A stretch of DNA of 64,000 nt from positions 13,020,001 to 13,084,000 of the forward strand of contig CM114271.1 of assembly GCA_050084515.1 (NCBI GenBank). Reading direction: 5' to 3'. The notes under the pieces are model-generated. The model saw only the letters and a list, made by a program, of their open reading frames with translations. It did no database searches and was not told where the DNA came from. Shown here piece after piece: positions 46,787 through 58,886 of this stretch; the first letter of the stretch is position 1, and each line of letters opens with the position of its first letter. The position numbers were made by a program, and so were the translations under genes. The DNA comes from Blasia pusilla (Eukaryota; Marchantiophyta; Marchantiopsida; Blasiales).

Positions 46787-49700
46787 CTAGCCTAGGTTAC
46801 GCTGGAATATTTCCAACATTGCGCTGCAAGTTTGTGGAGGAGTTAAAGGTCCGCACATGAGGTACACCACATTCCCCAATGGTCTAGTGTAGATCCCGTC
46901 AGCTCGCAAGCTTCGGATCAGTTCTCTGGTCAACGTCGATCCATACCTGTTTAGACACATGCCACTCCTCTTTAGCACCTCACCTTGAATACATGTTAGG
47001 TCCTGGGATACAGAATAACATCTACACAATCATCCCCTCTTCCATACTAGCAACAGATTATTCAAAATGTCCCCATTCAGTACCACTAATAAGGCATCAA
47101 ATGTTTCGCAGATGATTCAAAATTACAATCAGTCCACCCCAGTGAAGTATACATACCCTAATTTTGTACCGTTGTCCAGCAGTTCACAAGCGAAGAGGGT
47201 TCCAAGAGAAACTACCCTTTCGACAGATGGATGACATGATATGTGCGCGACAGTCTTGCTGTCCCATAACTACAAAACCGTACAAAGTGATAGCGTACTT
47301 TGAACATATCCGATGGTACCGAACAGAAGTGATCATTTGCAAGACATTGTCACATATGCAGTTCCTTTCTGAATCTTCGCAAAGCATCATCTTTCCTTAC
47401 ATTTGTTAAACGATGAAGTTGCTCGCTTCGACACATACAAGCTTTGGTCAATAGCCATGTAGCAATATCAAACCCTCTTGAATCGTAAATCTCTCTACCT
47501 ATACATGTACCTTTTCAGAGTGCAACCTCACCTCTTGAAGCCGACCGTTTTGTTGGAGATTCAAATTCTTAGAGCGATCATTGAAGTACTCCATCGATGT
47601 TACTGCTGTTGCACAACCAATGGCATGTGCGGAGTAGGAGTGACCATGTAGTAAAGCGTCCAGCTATCCCCCCGATTCAGACGAGAACAGGCCATATCAG
47701 ATGAGCATTCCACCAGAAAAAAGTTTTCCGAGTAAGTAATTCTGTCTAGGAAGGTAACTAAGGTAGTGCATTCGCAGTGCCTGCCTAAGATGCACGTGGT
47801 GATGGTTCTCGAATCCAATTCAATCTGTTCAAACTATCTAACAAGGGAGTTTCTTGATCATCTTGCATACATGAGTGTGAAAGCAGACAAACCTTGGAAT
47901 TTCCACTGAAGGCTTCAAAAACACTTTCTGTTGCTAGAGTGGCTGCTAAGGGAATGGTGCCTCCAGTTAAAAGTTTGGCGTAGCAGGCAATGTCAGGGTA
48001 ACAGTTCAAGAGCTCTGATGCAGACTGCAGATAAAAAGATCCAAGAATGTTAGTTAACTAACATTGGCCCACAATAGTGAAAGTTCATCCAGCTGATAAC
48101 GAAAGCCAACAAGATGCTCCACCAGGATACATAAACTGATGGTTAAATGCTCTCCCCTTCAGAAAATCTTTTCATGGATTGCGAGAAAACTGCTACAGCA
48201 AGTCCAGAAAACACCACACCTTAACGCCCAGGCGCCAACATCCTACAAACACCTCATCAAATATCACAGGTATATTTCTGCGCTGACATTCATGTACGAG
48301 GCAACGCTGAAACAGAGGATCTACCATCTCCATTCCACCTGCACCATGAATGACTATGATCCAAATCTAAAATTAGTACAAGGCGTAGACTGTTGAAGAA
48401 TAAGGCAAAAGTCACATCTAAGATGAAATGCCAATTGAGATTAAACTCTTGTCCTGCTTAATAACAGCCTCCAAGTCAATGTACCTAGCAAGGATACAGT
48501 AGCAAAACCATGTGACTTGTCTACAGGAAGAGTTCATCACCTCAACCTGTGGGGAATGACATCAAAAGCGAAACAGACAGTGAGGAGTATGATAAACCTA
48601 ATACCGGGTTCAATTATCAGAGCAGCAAGAAGATCTGTTTCCTTTTTGGTCTCATGCAGGAAAAACTGCCTTTGGATATATGTCTCATATACACCACAGA
48701 TGTTCGTACGATCTCTTGCCAAATCAAAGATATCTTCTCTTGACTTGAAATTTACATCTGCAAAATGATGAAACCATATTGGGATCCAAGAAACAAATTA
48801 GTACTTGCAGATGTAATGTGTTTGGTTTGGTTTGTCTGACTGGCTGATTGATTCCCAGTACTGGACAGTCGTATTCAAACTACAGACTACATGGGACTTG
48901 AGCTACCATTATTGTATTGTAAACATCGTATTTGCCAGGCTCCTTGACTTCAATTAGTTCATGATGTGGCCATTGAGGCTTTGTTGCAACAGTCTGCCAC
49001 TGCTCAAGCTTCAAGTCTGAATAGTATCATTCTAATAGTACGGAGCTAACTGTTAAGAAATTCACAAAATTACCTGTTGTCAGTAGGTTAATCGTAGTAA
49101 AGATGAGGCTTATGACTAGGAGGAACAAGAAAATGGACCTGTGTAATTTTCAATTCTCTGAAGGGATTCTGGACACCGCAACAACCACTGACTATTATGT
49201 TGATAGACTATAGGAGGGTCCACGAACAATCCCCGCCCAGAATACCTGGAATACCAGCCACCACAAACTCTTACTAGTGATATTTTAGAAGGGTCGCAAG
49301 AGGTGAGAACAATTTTAATTGAGTCCACAAAATATATTTGAGCGATTTTAGTCAAGGTAGTTTGTAGCTGTTACAATTCAATTCAAATGGGTGGCCATAT
49401 GCAAATTTCAAAGTCTCTACAATGGTCTAGTGAAGAAATACCCTATTAATAAATAATTAAGAATGTTAAGAAACATAGTCTAATGGTACAAACCATGGCT
49501 GCTGGCGAAATCCTGTGTATGGAGAAGGAGCCTGTGCATCCATGGCTCCCAATGTGTCACCATGATATGAACCAGACAAGGCCAAAACCTGCAATATTTC
49601 TATTAACAAATCAAATGAGTACATATCCTTTTCAGTGCTCCTCTTACATCCAAGTCTCAAATCATCTTTGAAAGCACGGAAGGCCAAAACCTGCAAAGTT

Positions 49701-52700
49701 TCTATTGACTCATCAAATCCATACATCCTTTTCAGTTCTCCTCTTACGTCTAAGTCTTGACTCGTCTTTTGAAGCACTTAGAAATAGTCAAAGTTCTGAG
49801 ACTGAGTAGGTTTAGGAATCATGTCTCACAGTTCCAACTCTACTTCTTGTCACAGTTATACAAGTTTCAAAGAAAACGACCAGTCACCTTCAGCTGAGGT
49901 TGGTTTTCTTGAGGGGCAAAAGATACATCAGCTTCCAAAAGTGAACCCTTGTCCGTAACAAATTTCCGGAAGGCCATTTTCAAGGCGATCTCAATAGCGG
50001 TTGACCCATTATCTGAAAAATACACCCTCTTTGCCCACCCTGAAATAAAAATGTTCTGATGAGTTTGGCTTCCATAGGAGAGAACATATGATCATAGTTG
50101 GAGACTTCTTGAAAATTGGCAAGAATTCGAAACCACAAATGAACTGGAAATATGAATCACATTCAAGACATTGGACTATTCAAGACAACATGAGAAAGTT
50201 AACCTTTGCCCATTCCGTCAAGGAGTAATTCTGCACAACGCAAAGCAGGTTCATAGACATTTTCTGGGAACATGACATGGCCATATCGCCCAGCTGCATA
50301 AGCCGCTTCTCTAGCAAGTTCTGGCTGCCATCAGTGCACCAAAAAGATCAGATCAGCTAGAAAGAGACAATCTTAGGACGTCTTTGAAGCATAGCTTATA
50401 ACATGAAAAGGGAAAAAAAAAATCACTTGATATTTCTAAGCATAATTCCAAGATCCTGATCAAGCCAACATTTTGGCCATGGTAAAGATAAAAAAAAGGC
50501 GCACTTGTAGACGTGCATCAGGTCCCTGAGTCCACCAGCTGGCACACCCATCAAACTGCTTCACTAGCACATCTTCAGTGATATTCTACAGACAAACAAA
50601 CAAAAGACAAAATGTTAAAGTATCCTGTGAATGACCATATGGCTCTGCAAGGAAAAGAAATCTAATTTGGGTTCTTCATAAGCTTGGAACAGCCATGCTT
50701 CATTCTGAGATGTGTCAAACTAACTTTACCACCACCGCCTTACTGGATGACAATTTTAGCAGGGAAATAATTATCCTTAGTGCAGATGGAAGTCACCTTG
50801 TGAACCGAAAATGTCTCTCCACATCTAGAGTCAATAACTGTTACATCCCCTTGACGAACCATAGTATGCTGGGTAAATGGCCACCAAAGGACCTCTCCAG
50901 CTCTCTTTGGCATCTCATGCAATCTCTCTACTCTTCTCAGATGAGCTTCCTCCAGACTGCCTTGTAGCTGTGAAAAAACAACCTCGGATTGGACAAACCA
51001 TTCTGCCAGATCCTCAGTGGGGTTTTCTGGTACTGGGGGAAGAACAAGTACAGGTATCCTGTACATGATACACATATCCTCTTGGTCAGTGGAAATCAAT
51101 TACAGACACGAATGTCTGTCTTTATAATTAAAGTCATGGATTCTGCTGCACAATTAACCTTGCCTCTAGTAATGTTCTTCTAAAGTGAACGTTGATGGCT
51201 GAATCCCATGATCAAATGGATTATATCTACTGCACAATAAACTTGGCAGATTGAGTGATGTGTGGGTCTACCCTAAACCATTAAGTTTCACTCTTTCCCA
51301 AGTGAATCTTAATGGTTGAATTGGATGACTGAATACATTATACATTTCTCTTATTCTATCGCAAGGTACAAGACTGTATTGTCCAGTGAAAGGATGATTC
51401 AACTGTTTTCATTATGTCTGAACAAGTGGATTTGTACCTAAGACATGAAGGGCCTTCCTGTCCCCAGATTCATTTGACAAGGATTTTGGTTATTCTATTG
51501 TTACACCAAAAGCCCTCTTTTTTTTTCTGACTCTTGAAGGTAATTATAGGTTTACAGTAATGAGCCAACCAATCCATGAGCAACTTGGGCCCTGCATTTA
51601 GTCTTTCCAGTCAGAAAATCTACTGTGATGCAGGAAACATAATCGTATGGTTTAATTTGGGGGTAACTTTGAGCAGGAGAGGTGTACGACAATGCTTTTA
51701 CAAGGTATGCTAGGTACTATTTCAGCATAGTTTTACTAACTAAAGAGCAACAAGCGAACAACATAGAGGCAGGGTGAAATGACACAAATGTTGATGCATC
51801 TTTGGTTCAATTTGTCTTTCTTTTCTGATCATTTCAATGTTTAAATTACTCGGCATTTTGAATCTCATCTGCAACCTCACCGAGAAGAGACAACTAATAC
51901 CTGCCCTGTAGGTATTTGAGCAGAGGCTGTTCATTGCTCAAACCAGTGTCAATCAAAATAACAGCTGTGATGTCATAGCCACGTACGTGCAGGCTCTCAT
52001 ATGCTGCGATTGTGCCCGAGACACCTCCTAGTCTCCCATCACCCACAAGAACACCGGGAAACCTCAAGGGTCTGCAAGAAAATGCGGCAAATTTTCTTAT
52101 TTTGAAGTTGGTTTGCTATTTCTAGAAATAAAGAATATTCTCAAGACTCCAATTCGATGCTTCACCAAACGAAGAAGAGCGATAATGGTCATGGAAAACA
52201 GCAATCAGCACATCCCAACTAGGTCTCAGTCACCCAAAAGGTCAACAAGATTCCCTCCAAGTTTTACATCCCTTTGATGATCTTATCATAAACACTCCCA
52301 CACTTGACTTGGAGGTCTTCTGCAATAAAAGAATGCACTGCTATTACTACACTCAAACTTTTAACCACGTTCCTCTGAACAAGATTTACTGAACTCAATG
52401 ATGATGTTGAGTGTTTTACTCTACAGCTTGAAAAATACAGGTAAGAAATCACCTGTACAGGTCACATTGTAATGTGCCAGAAGGTCCTGGACTAGCAACC
52501 CCACCAGCAGTCTCAATGACAACCCACTTTTCTGGTCTTCCTTTTTCACTGCTTGAGTGGAGTCCACCTTCATCCAATTTGTCTTTGAGGAAACTTTGGA
52601 GTGATGTGAGTAAAGACTCAAGTACAGAGGAGTCATCTACTATTGTTTTTTCAGTTTGAGCCGCAGAATGTGCGGAAACTGCATCAAACCACGCCCACAA

Positions 52701-53896
52701 TGTTTTACAAGCTAAGTGGGAGGGCAGTTGAACGTTGTAGGATGAGACATTCCTCTCGCTTGCTACATGAGTGTCAGCCATTGGATCAACCAAATGATAG
52801 GGACAAGAGTGAATGATTTCATCAAGTACGAGTTCTTCATAAGCGCCCAAGTCTTTCATTCCTGTCTCCTCCTGACGAACCAAAAGATTACGATCAGACT
52901 CCGGATGATGTTCTAGATAGCCCTCAAGCTCCATAACGAAAGTAAACCCTCAACCCTGGTAATGAAACGGAGCACCAATTACAACCATTGATAATCTCTG
53001 TGTTATCAATGGTTGCTCTTGCCAATAGTCATAGTGGTTTGACAGCCGCTAAGTCATGGTGGTTTGAAAGTTGGCAACTGCCAAACCACGATGACCACTG
53101 ACAAGAACACCGTTCTCAAGTGGCAGTTGGTGACAAAGCTTCTCCAAAACATTATGAACTCACCAATTCCAACTACTACAAAGAATGTGGATAGATTGCA
53201 ATGTTTCTTGCCACATTAAATTTTTTGGCAAATGAAATACAAAATAATCAGTAGCTATCAGTACTTGAAAGGAGGGAGAAAACTGTTGAAAATCGAGAGA
53301 ACATCCAAGTGAAAGAGCACCTTAAGATTAACGACTTGGTGTACAGCTGGCGAAGCCTTCAACGTATGATTTGAAATGTAAATCTTGTTGTTGGTACCAT
53401 GTTGCCTGCCCTTCAGCATTTTTGAAACTTGACGGGTCACAAAGGAGGCGTCGGAATCTCGGGGAAACCCAGTTTGAACAGGCTTGAGATATAAAACATC
53501 TTTGGCTCTACCTTCACCAACACTCCTGCTATCGTAGTTCATTGGTAGCATCTTGGAGTCTAAATTTGATAGAATGGAGCCCGATAATCCAGCTGAGACG
53601 AGGGTTTTGCCAACGCCTGTGTTTGATCCCCATATCATATAGGTGGGATGGGTGAGCTCTATCTGAGTAGAGGAATTTTGACTCGGAGCCTTTGCGTCCT
53701 CAGTAAAGTTCTCTAGTACTGCATTGCTCCCAGCTTTCAGACTAAATGATCTGCACCTTACATCCTCTACTCTAAAGGCATTAATCAGCCTTATATCAAC
53801 ATAGGGGCGCCGGGCAAGAGCTACAACGCGAGACATGGCTAAATGTGTCAAGAGACTGAAACTTTGTCTCCCACCGCCTTGCGCGAAGTGAGACAT
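46787..53896 (-). CDS. BIO3-BIO1: Bifunctional dethiobiotin synthetase / DAPA aminotransferase, 16 exons
   Basis: Converts KAPA to DAPA (PLP- and SAM-dependent) and DAPA to dethiobiotin (ATP-dependent); the fused plant enzyme is mitochondrial. Exons: 53896-53321, 52871-52453, 52071-51901, 51058-50797, 50585-50505, 50324-50204, 50039-49888, 49588-49494, 49245-49139, 49016-48907, 48743-48605, 48353-48220, 48024-47893, 47663-47532, 47269-47157, 46946-46787. They sum to 2904 nt in one frame (967 aa; Arabidopsis is about 830). The Arg-rich N-terminus suits a transit peptide. DTBS: GSNTGVGKT P-loop (residues 90-97), YLKPVQTGFPRDSDA, ETAGGVASPGPSGTLQCDLY. Aminotransferase: EVLWWPFTQH, SYHGDTLGAM, VIFDEVF, YAKLLTGG with the PLP lysine, HGHSYSAHAIGCATA, RPLGNVVYLMCGP. 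Junctions are GT-AG. The exon 2 and 11 acceptors are the least certain. It appears intact. Confidence 0.95.
49580..49775 (-). repeat. Tandem duplication of intron 7 / exon 8 boundary
   Basis: About 95-100 bp at 49580-49675 and 49681-49775 are near-identical. Each contains a CAG acceptor followed by GTTTTGGCC. Only the copy at 49588 continues into SGSYHGDTLG. The other is now intronic, but it has an acceptor and an in-frame read-through (VLAFRAFKDD...). Confidence 0.75.
52982..53015. repeat. 13-bp inverted repeat in intron 1 of BIO3-BIO1
   Basis: Positions 52982-52994 pair perfectly with 53003-53015 around an 8-nt loop, inside intron 1 close to exon 2. Confidence 0.75.
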
Positions 53897-54406
53897 GAAA
53901 CGTAAATTAAGAACCCGGGAACTATGATGCCCTTGTTCTCATCGCTCCTTTCTCTTAAAAATTAGGACTGACATCCAGGACAGACTAAAGTCCAGAGCTC
54001 GAATTATGCTCTTCCCCGCCAGTCTCTCCTGCTCCCCCCTCCGCATCATCTGGCACACCTCCACAAATTTAGACATTCCACACGACAGATCCTTGAAACC
54101 CCAATCACACAACACATTTTGAAGACGTAATCCAAGATTGATGCGGTGCCGACCGCAGAAATCACCGCGCTTCAGACAGCAGCATCAAACACCGCAAATT
54201 GGTTTCCGAAAAATCCCTCCCCTTACTTCACTCCCTGTTCAGAAATGTGACAAAACCATAAGCCCTGACATCGACGGTGACGGTGACGGCAGGAGGGGGT
54301 CGCTGCTCGCAACGACGGTGACGACAGCGCAGTGAGAGTGTCACGTATAGAGTCTATAGACGTGGGCGTATCACGTAGGACTGCCCGAGTCTAGTGGTGA
54401 TTGTGG

Positions 54407-54573
54407 CAGACTATTAAGGGCGGGTTATACTATCGCGTTTGGTATACTAGGAAAAGATATTTACCTTCATGCATTCACCATGGTGAATGCATGAAGGTAT
54501 TATTTGAGAAGCGGAATGGCAACATGTGTCTCTTTCACTTATGCCCGTGCTATGCACGGCGTAAGATTATTAG
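54407..54573 (+). mobile_element. Possible miniature Helitron, decayed ends
   Basis: The left end resembles a worn 5' terminus (ACTATTAAGGGCGGG). On the right, GCCCGTGCTATGCACGGC forms a GC hairpin of the Helitron 3' type, followed 13 nt later by TTAG in place of CTAG. A perfect 38-bp palindrome (54462-54499) lies inside. Without a canonical terminus this is only suggestive. Confidence 0.3.
54462..54499. repeat. Perfect 38-bp palindrome
   Basis: Positions 54462-54480 are the exact reverse complement of 54481-54499 with no spacer. Confidence 0.95.
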
Positions 54574-55285
54574 CAAAGAGTTTTTGCACCATTATTCACC
54601 GTGTAGATCGTGGGTTGCTTCTTTAGAATCTTTACAGCACAAGGGCAAGGTCACATGGGCTGATAGTATGAAGAAAAAATTGGAAATCTAGAGAGAGAGG
54701 TTTATAGGATCGAGGGTTGTTTCCAAGATGAGTACTTTTGTGATGTTTTATTGGATCGAGGGTTGTTTCCAAGATGAGTACTTTTGTGCAATGCTGCCAG
54801 ACCAGATTGTTGTCGACCTACAATTGCCCGACTCTCTCATCCTTCACCATCACCATCAAATGGTTTATGCACGGAACCGTCTCATAATCCTATCTCCATT
54901 GTGGAGAAGACTGAGGGTGGCACGGGAATTTCAATGGCTGACCAGGAGAAGGGAACTTCATTCCATTACTCGTTAATTAAACAAAATGTGAGAGAGAGAA
55001 GTGACTTATTCTCCACGAAGACCCAAGAGAGCCATCAGCCATGAGAACAGAGCACTACCAAATAGCCGATGGCCCCGTGTTTGTTTCTGGAAAACTGATA
55101 CGAATTGACGTATTCCCGCAAGATCGTGTTCATACGTCAGTTCGCTTTCAGGTAAGCTAATCAAGCCGAAGTAGAAGATTTTGAGCCAAACCTCACCAAT
55201 CTCGCGGACTTAACGGAAACTTACTGATCCAATCCCTCGGACCAGACGATTCGGAGCCATTGGAAATTGGAGAAGTGGTTGAGAG

Positions 55286-55857
55286 ATGTTTAAATTACCT
55301 TTAACTTTGGTTTGTCTTAGCAATGATTGCACTCAATTAATTTGTACACACCGTACCAATGTCCAACTTTTCAACCTTATTGCGCTTTGCAAACTATTTG
55401 GTGTAGCTGAGATCTTTCCATTACATGTAACTACAGATGCCCCTACTGACCCGCAGTTTAATAAGTGGATCTGCAACATCCAATTTCATGAACTTCAGTT
55501 TTTAGCAATTGGCTGTAAGGTCTTGCTTACATCAAACATTGACCTAAAAAACTAGGATGCAAATGGTGCATGGGCAACGGTTGTAGATTGTGTATATAAG
55601 CAAGAGGAACTGAGTGCCATACCGGTGAGCCTCCACTCAAATAGCAAGGTCATTAGAGTAACAAGGACTAACTTTGCTACCTTGAGGCATGGGCCTAGCC
55701 AAAAATACCACAACCGGACATTTTCGCTAATATTGGGGTACACTATGACAAACCATAAGAGTCAAGGCCTCACTGTGAAAGGCAAGTGTTTACTCAACAT
55801 CAAGTCTACTTTTGCTACAGAACTTGTGTATGTCCTAGCATTACTCCACCATCATTA
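55286..55857 (+). pseudogene. Pif1-type helicase C-terminal fragment of a Helitron
   Basis: Two open segments separated by a stop near 55555 read as the end of a Helitron/Pif1 helicase. THRTNVQLFNLIAL is followed by LAIGCKVLLTSNIDLKN (family: G..V.LL.N.D...GL.NG). Next come NGAWATVVDCVY and RTFSLILGYTMTNHKSQGLT (family: F.L...YA.TIHKSQG.T, helicase motif V region), ending in FATELVYVLA. The plus orientation is opposite to the adjacent Helitron copy A Rep exons. It was therefore inverted or belongs to another copy. Confidence 0.7.
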
Positions 55858-55899
55858 GAAGGCCTGAAAAAATTATCCACATGTTATAAAGAATAGATA

Positions 55900-56690
55900 T
55901 CCATAAAAGAAAGAAAGATTTTGAGTTGACTTTTATATATATATATACCTTATGAATTGACTACCAATAATTAGAACCTCCTCATTTGTAATAGTTGCAA
56001 TACTCTCAACCACCAACGCAAGTGCAACTTGAACATGATTCGCCTTCCTTTTTTTCTATATTCTCGACAATATGTCTTTCTTTTTCTTTGAGAGCTTCCA
56101 TTTTATCAACGCGAATAGCACGTTTTCATTTTTGGGCTTCGCCGCGGAGAACCTTATGAAAATCACGTATATCAACATAATTCAATGGAATGGGAAGTCT
56201 GAAATAACACAAAAATGTTAAAAGCAAAGAAAATTAGAAGTAGAGATTATATAGGATGGGAATTTGGACATGCTAAATGATTTTCAATGCAATGAACTTA
56301 CGTTGGAGATGTTTCGGGGTGGAGTTCATCTTCAAACATTGTTTGTTGTACTAGGATTTCCTTGCAACGTGCACGCCTTTTTCGTTGTGCAATCACACGC
56401 ATCAATTTTTGGAAGTGACGTAAATCTGTAGGATTTGATGGGACAGGAAGTCTATGCAATAATTGTAGGAATTTCATGATTAAAAAAATATTTTTGAAAA
56501 TATATTTACAAATCGAATAAGTAGTGTAGGCCACATACTTACATCAAAGAGGTGTTCTTCAATACTTCAATTTGTCTCTGTGAAATTTGTGGTATATTTG
56601 TGATCACACCAAGTGGGCGTCTCTCCATGTTCGGTATAATCCCCACGAAGTCACCATCTTCAACATACAACACGGAACTATTCATTAGGG
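55900..56690 (-). pseudogene. Helitron Rep 5' exons, copy A, decayed
   Basis: Minus strand. One exon (about 56575-56301) reads LHRLPVPSNPTDLRHFQKLM then RCKEILVQQT and DELHPETSPT, with a GTAAG donor at its end. The next (about 56200-56000) reads LPIPLNYVDIRDFHKVLRGE, then MEALKEKE. These match the plus-strand exons at 62173-62567. The second exon frame breaks near 56070. The element appears truncated near 55900, next to the inverted helicase fragment. Confidence 0.75.
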
Positions 56691-57368
56691 TTAGAGGTTA
56701 AGGAGAATGATGAAATTAAAGAGGAGACTCAAGAAGAAATCATAAATTTGGAGGATAGAGGATAGATGCCCATTTTTGTAAAAAATAAATAAATATGAAA
56801 GAGAAAAGAATAGGGTAAACAATAAGAAGGTAAATTATAAGAAAAAAAGGAAAGTTTGTTAGAAATTCTTAGTAGAAGAATAAAAAAAGGAAGAGGGAAA
56901 AAATAGGGTTTAGTGGTAGTGAGAAAATTTCTTTATAAAAATAAAAAATAGGAAAAAAATAATATTTAAATAAAAATGTATTATATTAATTGGATAGGTT
57001 CGGGCCATACGCCTAGGTTCGGCAGCCCGAACCTAAAAACCCGCCCAACCCTCCCGCCGCCGCCACCTCCCCAGATCGTGCGGCCTGATCTCATGGCCCC
57101 CAAATCTAATGGGACAGACGATCTGGCCCAAGGCGCAAATCGTGCGTGCCCTCGACCTGAACTCTCAATCCCCTTCGACATCTACCCCCATTCCCCTCCC
57201 ATTTGCGCGCTCTCCCATTCTCCTCATTCACGAGAGCGTCCCGGCTCGTCCCCGCTCCTCTTAACTCCCGCACTTCCGCACTCCCACACTGCTCGTCTCC
57301 TCTCCCATTTTTCAAAAGTAGCTTTCCTTATCAAAGATGATTTACATGTATCCATCGCTACGCTACTC
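56691..57368. other. Spacer inside Helitron copy A
   Basis: AT-rich to about 57000, then GC-rich with a GTTCGGGC/GCCCGAAC-rich segment at about 56995-57060. A similar GGTTCGG-rich segment lies at 61885-61945 in the other copy, at the same place between the SKKHYG gene and the Rep exons. Long open frames here (56976-57446) are not supported. Confidence 0.4.
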
Positions 57369-57992
57369 CTACTCTCTCATCAAGTACTGTGTCACTATCT
57401 GAATGTTAATAACCACACCCTTACCCTTTTGCTTTTTCTTAGGTGAGTTCTTACTCGCCTTTGGTTCTGGGGTACATTCAGTGGGCACCTTGGTGTCAAT
57501 CAGGGACCTCCTATGAGATGGTGATTGAACCTCATTTACATTGGGGTGTGGTGACTTAACACGCTTCTTTGATGATGCCCTCTCTGTAGTATACTCCCTT
57601 TCACTGTTCGGCCTCCTAAGCCGATATGGGGGTGTCCCTTGGATTTCTAAAAAAATATCGTTTCCCAAGTCAGGTACTGGTTGTGGAAAGTACCCCTTAT
57701 TTGACAACCCAGGTTGCCCTCCAGAGGGAAGTGAATCTTTTATGGCATGCTCAAATCCTAGAGCATGCTCAGGGGTGAGTCTCTCTCCCCAAGGAGGACT
57801 ATCTACACAATGCAAATTTTTCCACTTACTCATACGCATGAAATCCTCTTGGCATACAAGAGGCCACTTGGAACTTTGCAATGGATGGAGATCGAATGAC
57901 TTTACACCATAATGCTTCTTTGATGAAGCGGCCTTGGACACATTTTGCCCCTTCCCCTATGTAGACTTTTTGGTTGTAATTCTTGTTGCCAT
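57369..57992 (-). pseudogene. SKKHYG-family gene, Helitron copy A
   Basis: Unrecognised protein of about 207 codons. The ATG at 57992 starts MATRITTKKST, then a TAG stop (57957-57959), then an open frame to 57369. The core is SSKKHYGVKSFDLHPLQSSK, followed by W, DFMRMSKWKNLHC, WGERLTPEHALGFEHAIKDS and NKGYFPQPVPD. A GTPPYRLRRP motif follows, and the tail is basic (SPKKKQKGKGVVINIQI). The copy at 59910 has the same start and order with roughly 50% identity by eye and a Gln-like codon instead of the first stop. The high charge suggests a nucleic-acid-binding or nuclear protein, but no known domain is recognisable. It is oriented like, and upstream of, the Rep exons of the same Helitron. Confidence 0.7.
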
Positions 57993-58886
57993 GTGTAGAT
58001 AGCTTTGTCTTGTTGTGCACCTTTCTTGCAAGTTGTCGGAGCTGCTTGAGTTGTTGAGCTACTAGAGGTGTGGAGCTGCGGGAGCTGCTAGAGGTATGGA
58101 GGAGCTGGTGAAGCTGTGCAGCTATTGGAGCTAGAGCTTGGGATCTGCTCGTGCTGTAGCTCAAAGAGTTGTTTGAGCTATATCTCGAAACGTGTCTTCC
58201 GAGAGTTGCTTGACCTGCAGCTGGATTCAAGAAGTAGTCAATTGTCATAGTAATAGCATAGTACTCTACGATTGAAAAAGCATTAAGAAGTGCATTAGGG
58301 GAGCTTGTAAAGTCTTCAACTCATCAACTACTCTACTTCTGCTTCTGTAATACTCCAAACACCACAGCAATAAACGTTGGAAGTTGACGCCTAGTGTCTA
58401 TAAATGCATGCATGAAAAGTAGTCATGACGCTACATGAGCAAGTGAGTGATTGTCGGGAGCACAAAAACTCGGGAGTTGTGTAATTCGGACATCGGCAAT
58501 AAATACTCAACTCCTGCAAGTCCTTTGTGGTTTTACGACCGCAGTGACAACCTGGTTCCCCCCACCATGTTCGAAAATCCAAAGGGCCTCCTATGATCGA
58601 CAGATCGTAATTGTCAAGGACAAGAATTTGAATTTGTACAAAACCGTTAAATCAGTGCGGCGCATTTTTCAGAACCCTAAACTACACATTCCAACAGCTC
58701 AGAATGGCACACGTCAGACGTCATGTCCTCCAAACCTCAAAAACCCTAAAATGCCACGGGTCAGAAGTTCCAGGTGCAAACGGCGGAAGTTCTCCCGTTT
58801 GCATACGGAACTATTTTTAGTTGTTGAAAAGGACACGTGTCACGGACTATGGGGCGTTTGCACATCTAGAGGCCACTCTCTCTTAA
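57993..58886 (-). mobile_element. 5' leader of Helitron copy A
   Basis: Minus strand from 58886 begins TTAAGAGAGAGTGG, then a TGTGCAAACGCC-type motif and CACGTGTCC. It parallels the start of the Helitron at 58887 (GGGAGAGT, GCAAACACCTCTCC, CATGTGGCAC) apart from the first 9 or so bases. This is the expected 5' leader of copy A with its extreme tip displaced. The open frame 57826-58248 has no recognisable domain. Confidence 0.55.

Larger units (their letters stand above)
53897..55285. other. Region between BIO3-BIO1 and Helitron remnants
   Basis: The first few hundred bases should hold the BIO3-BIO1 promoter, and no clear TATA box was assigned. A possible tiny Helitron lies at about 54407-54573. 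A 36-bp perfect direct repeat occurs at 54707-54742 and 54753-54788 (46-bp period). No gene recognised. Confidence 0.4.

Noticed and set aside
56976-57446. Plus-strand open frame of 156 codons
   Set aside because: It is proline-rich low-complexity sequence antisense to the SKKHYG gene remnant and the spacer of Helitron copy A, with no conserved motif.
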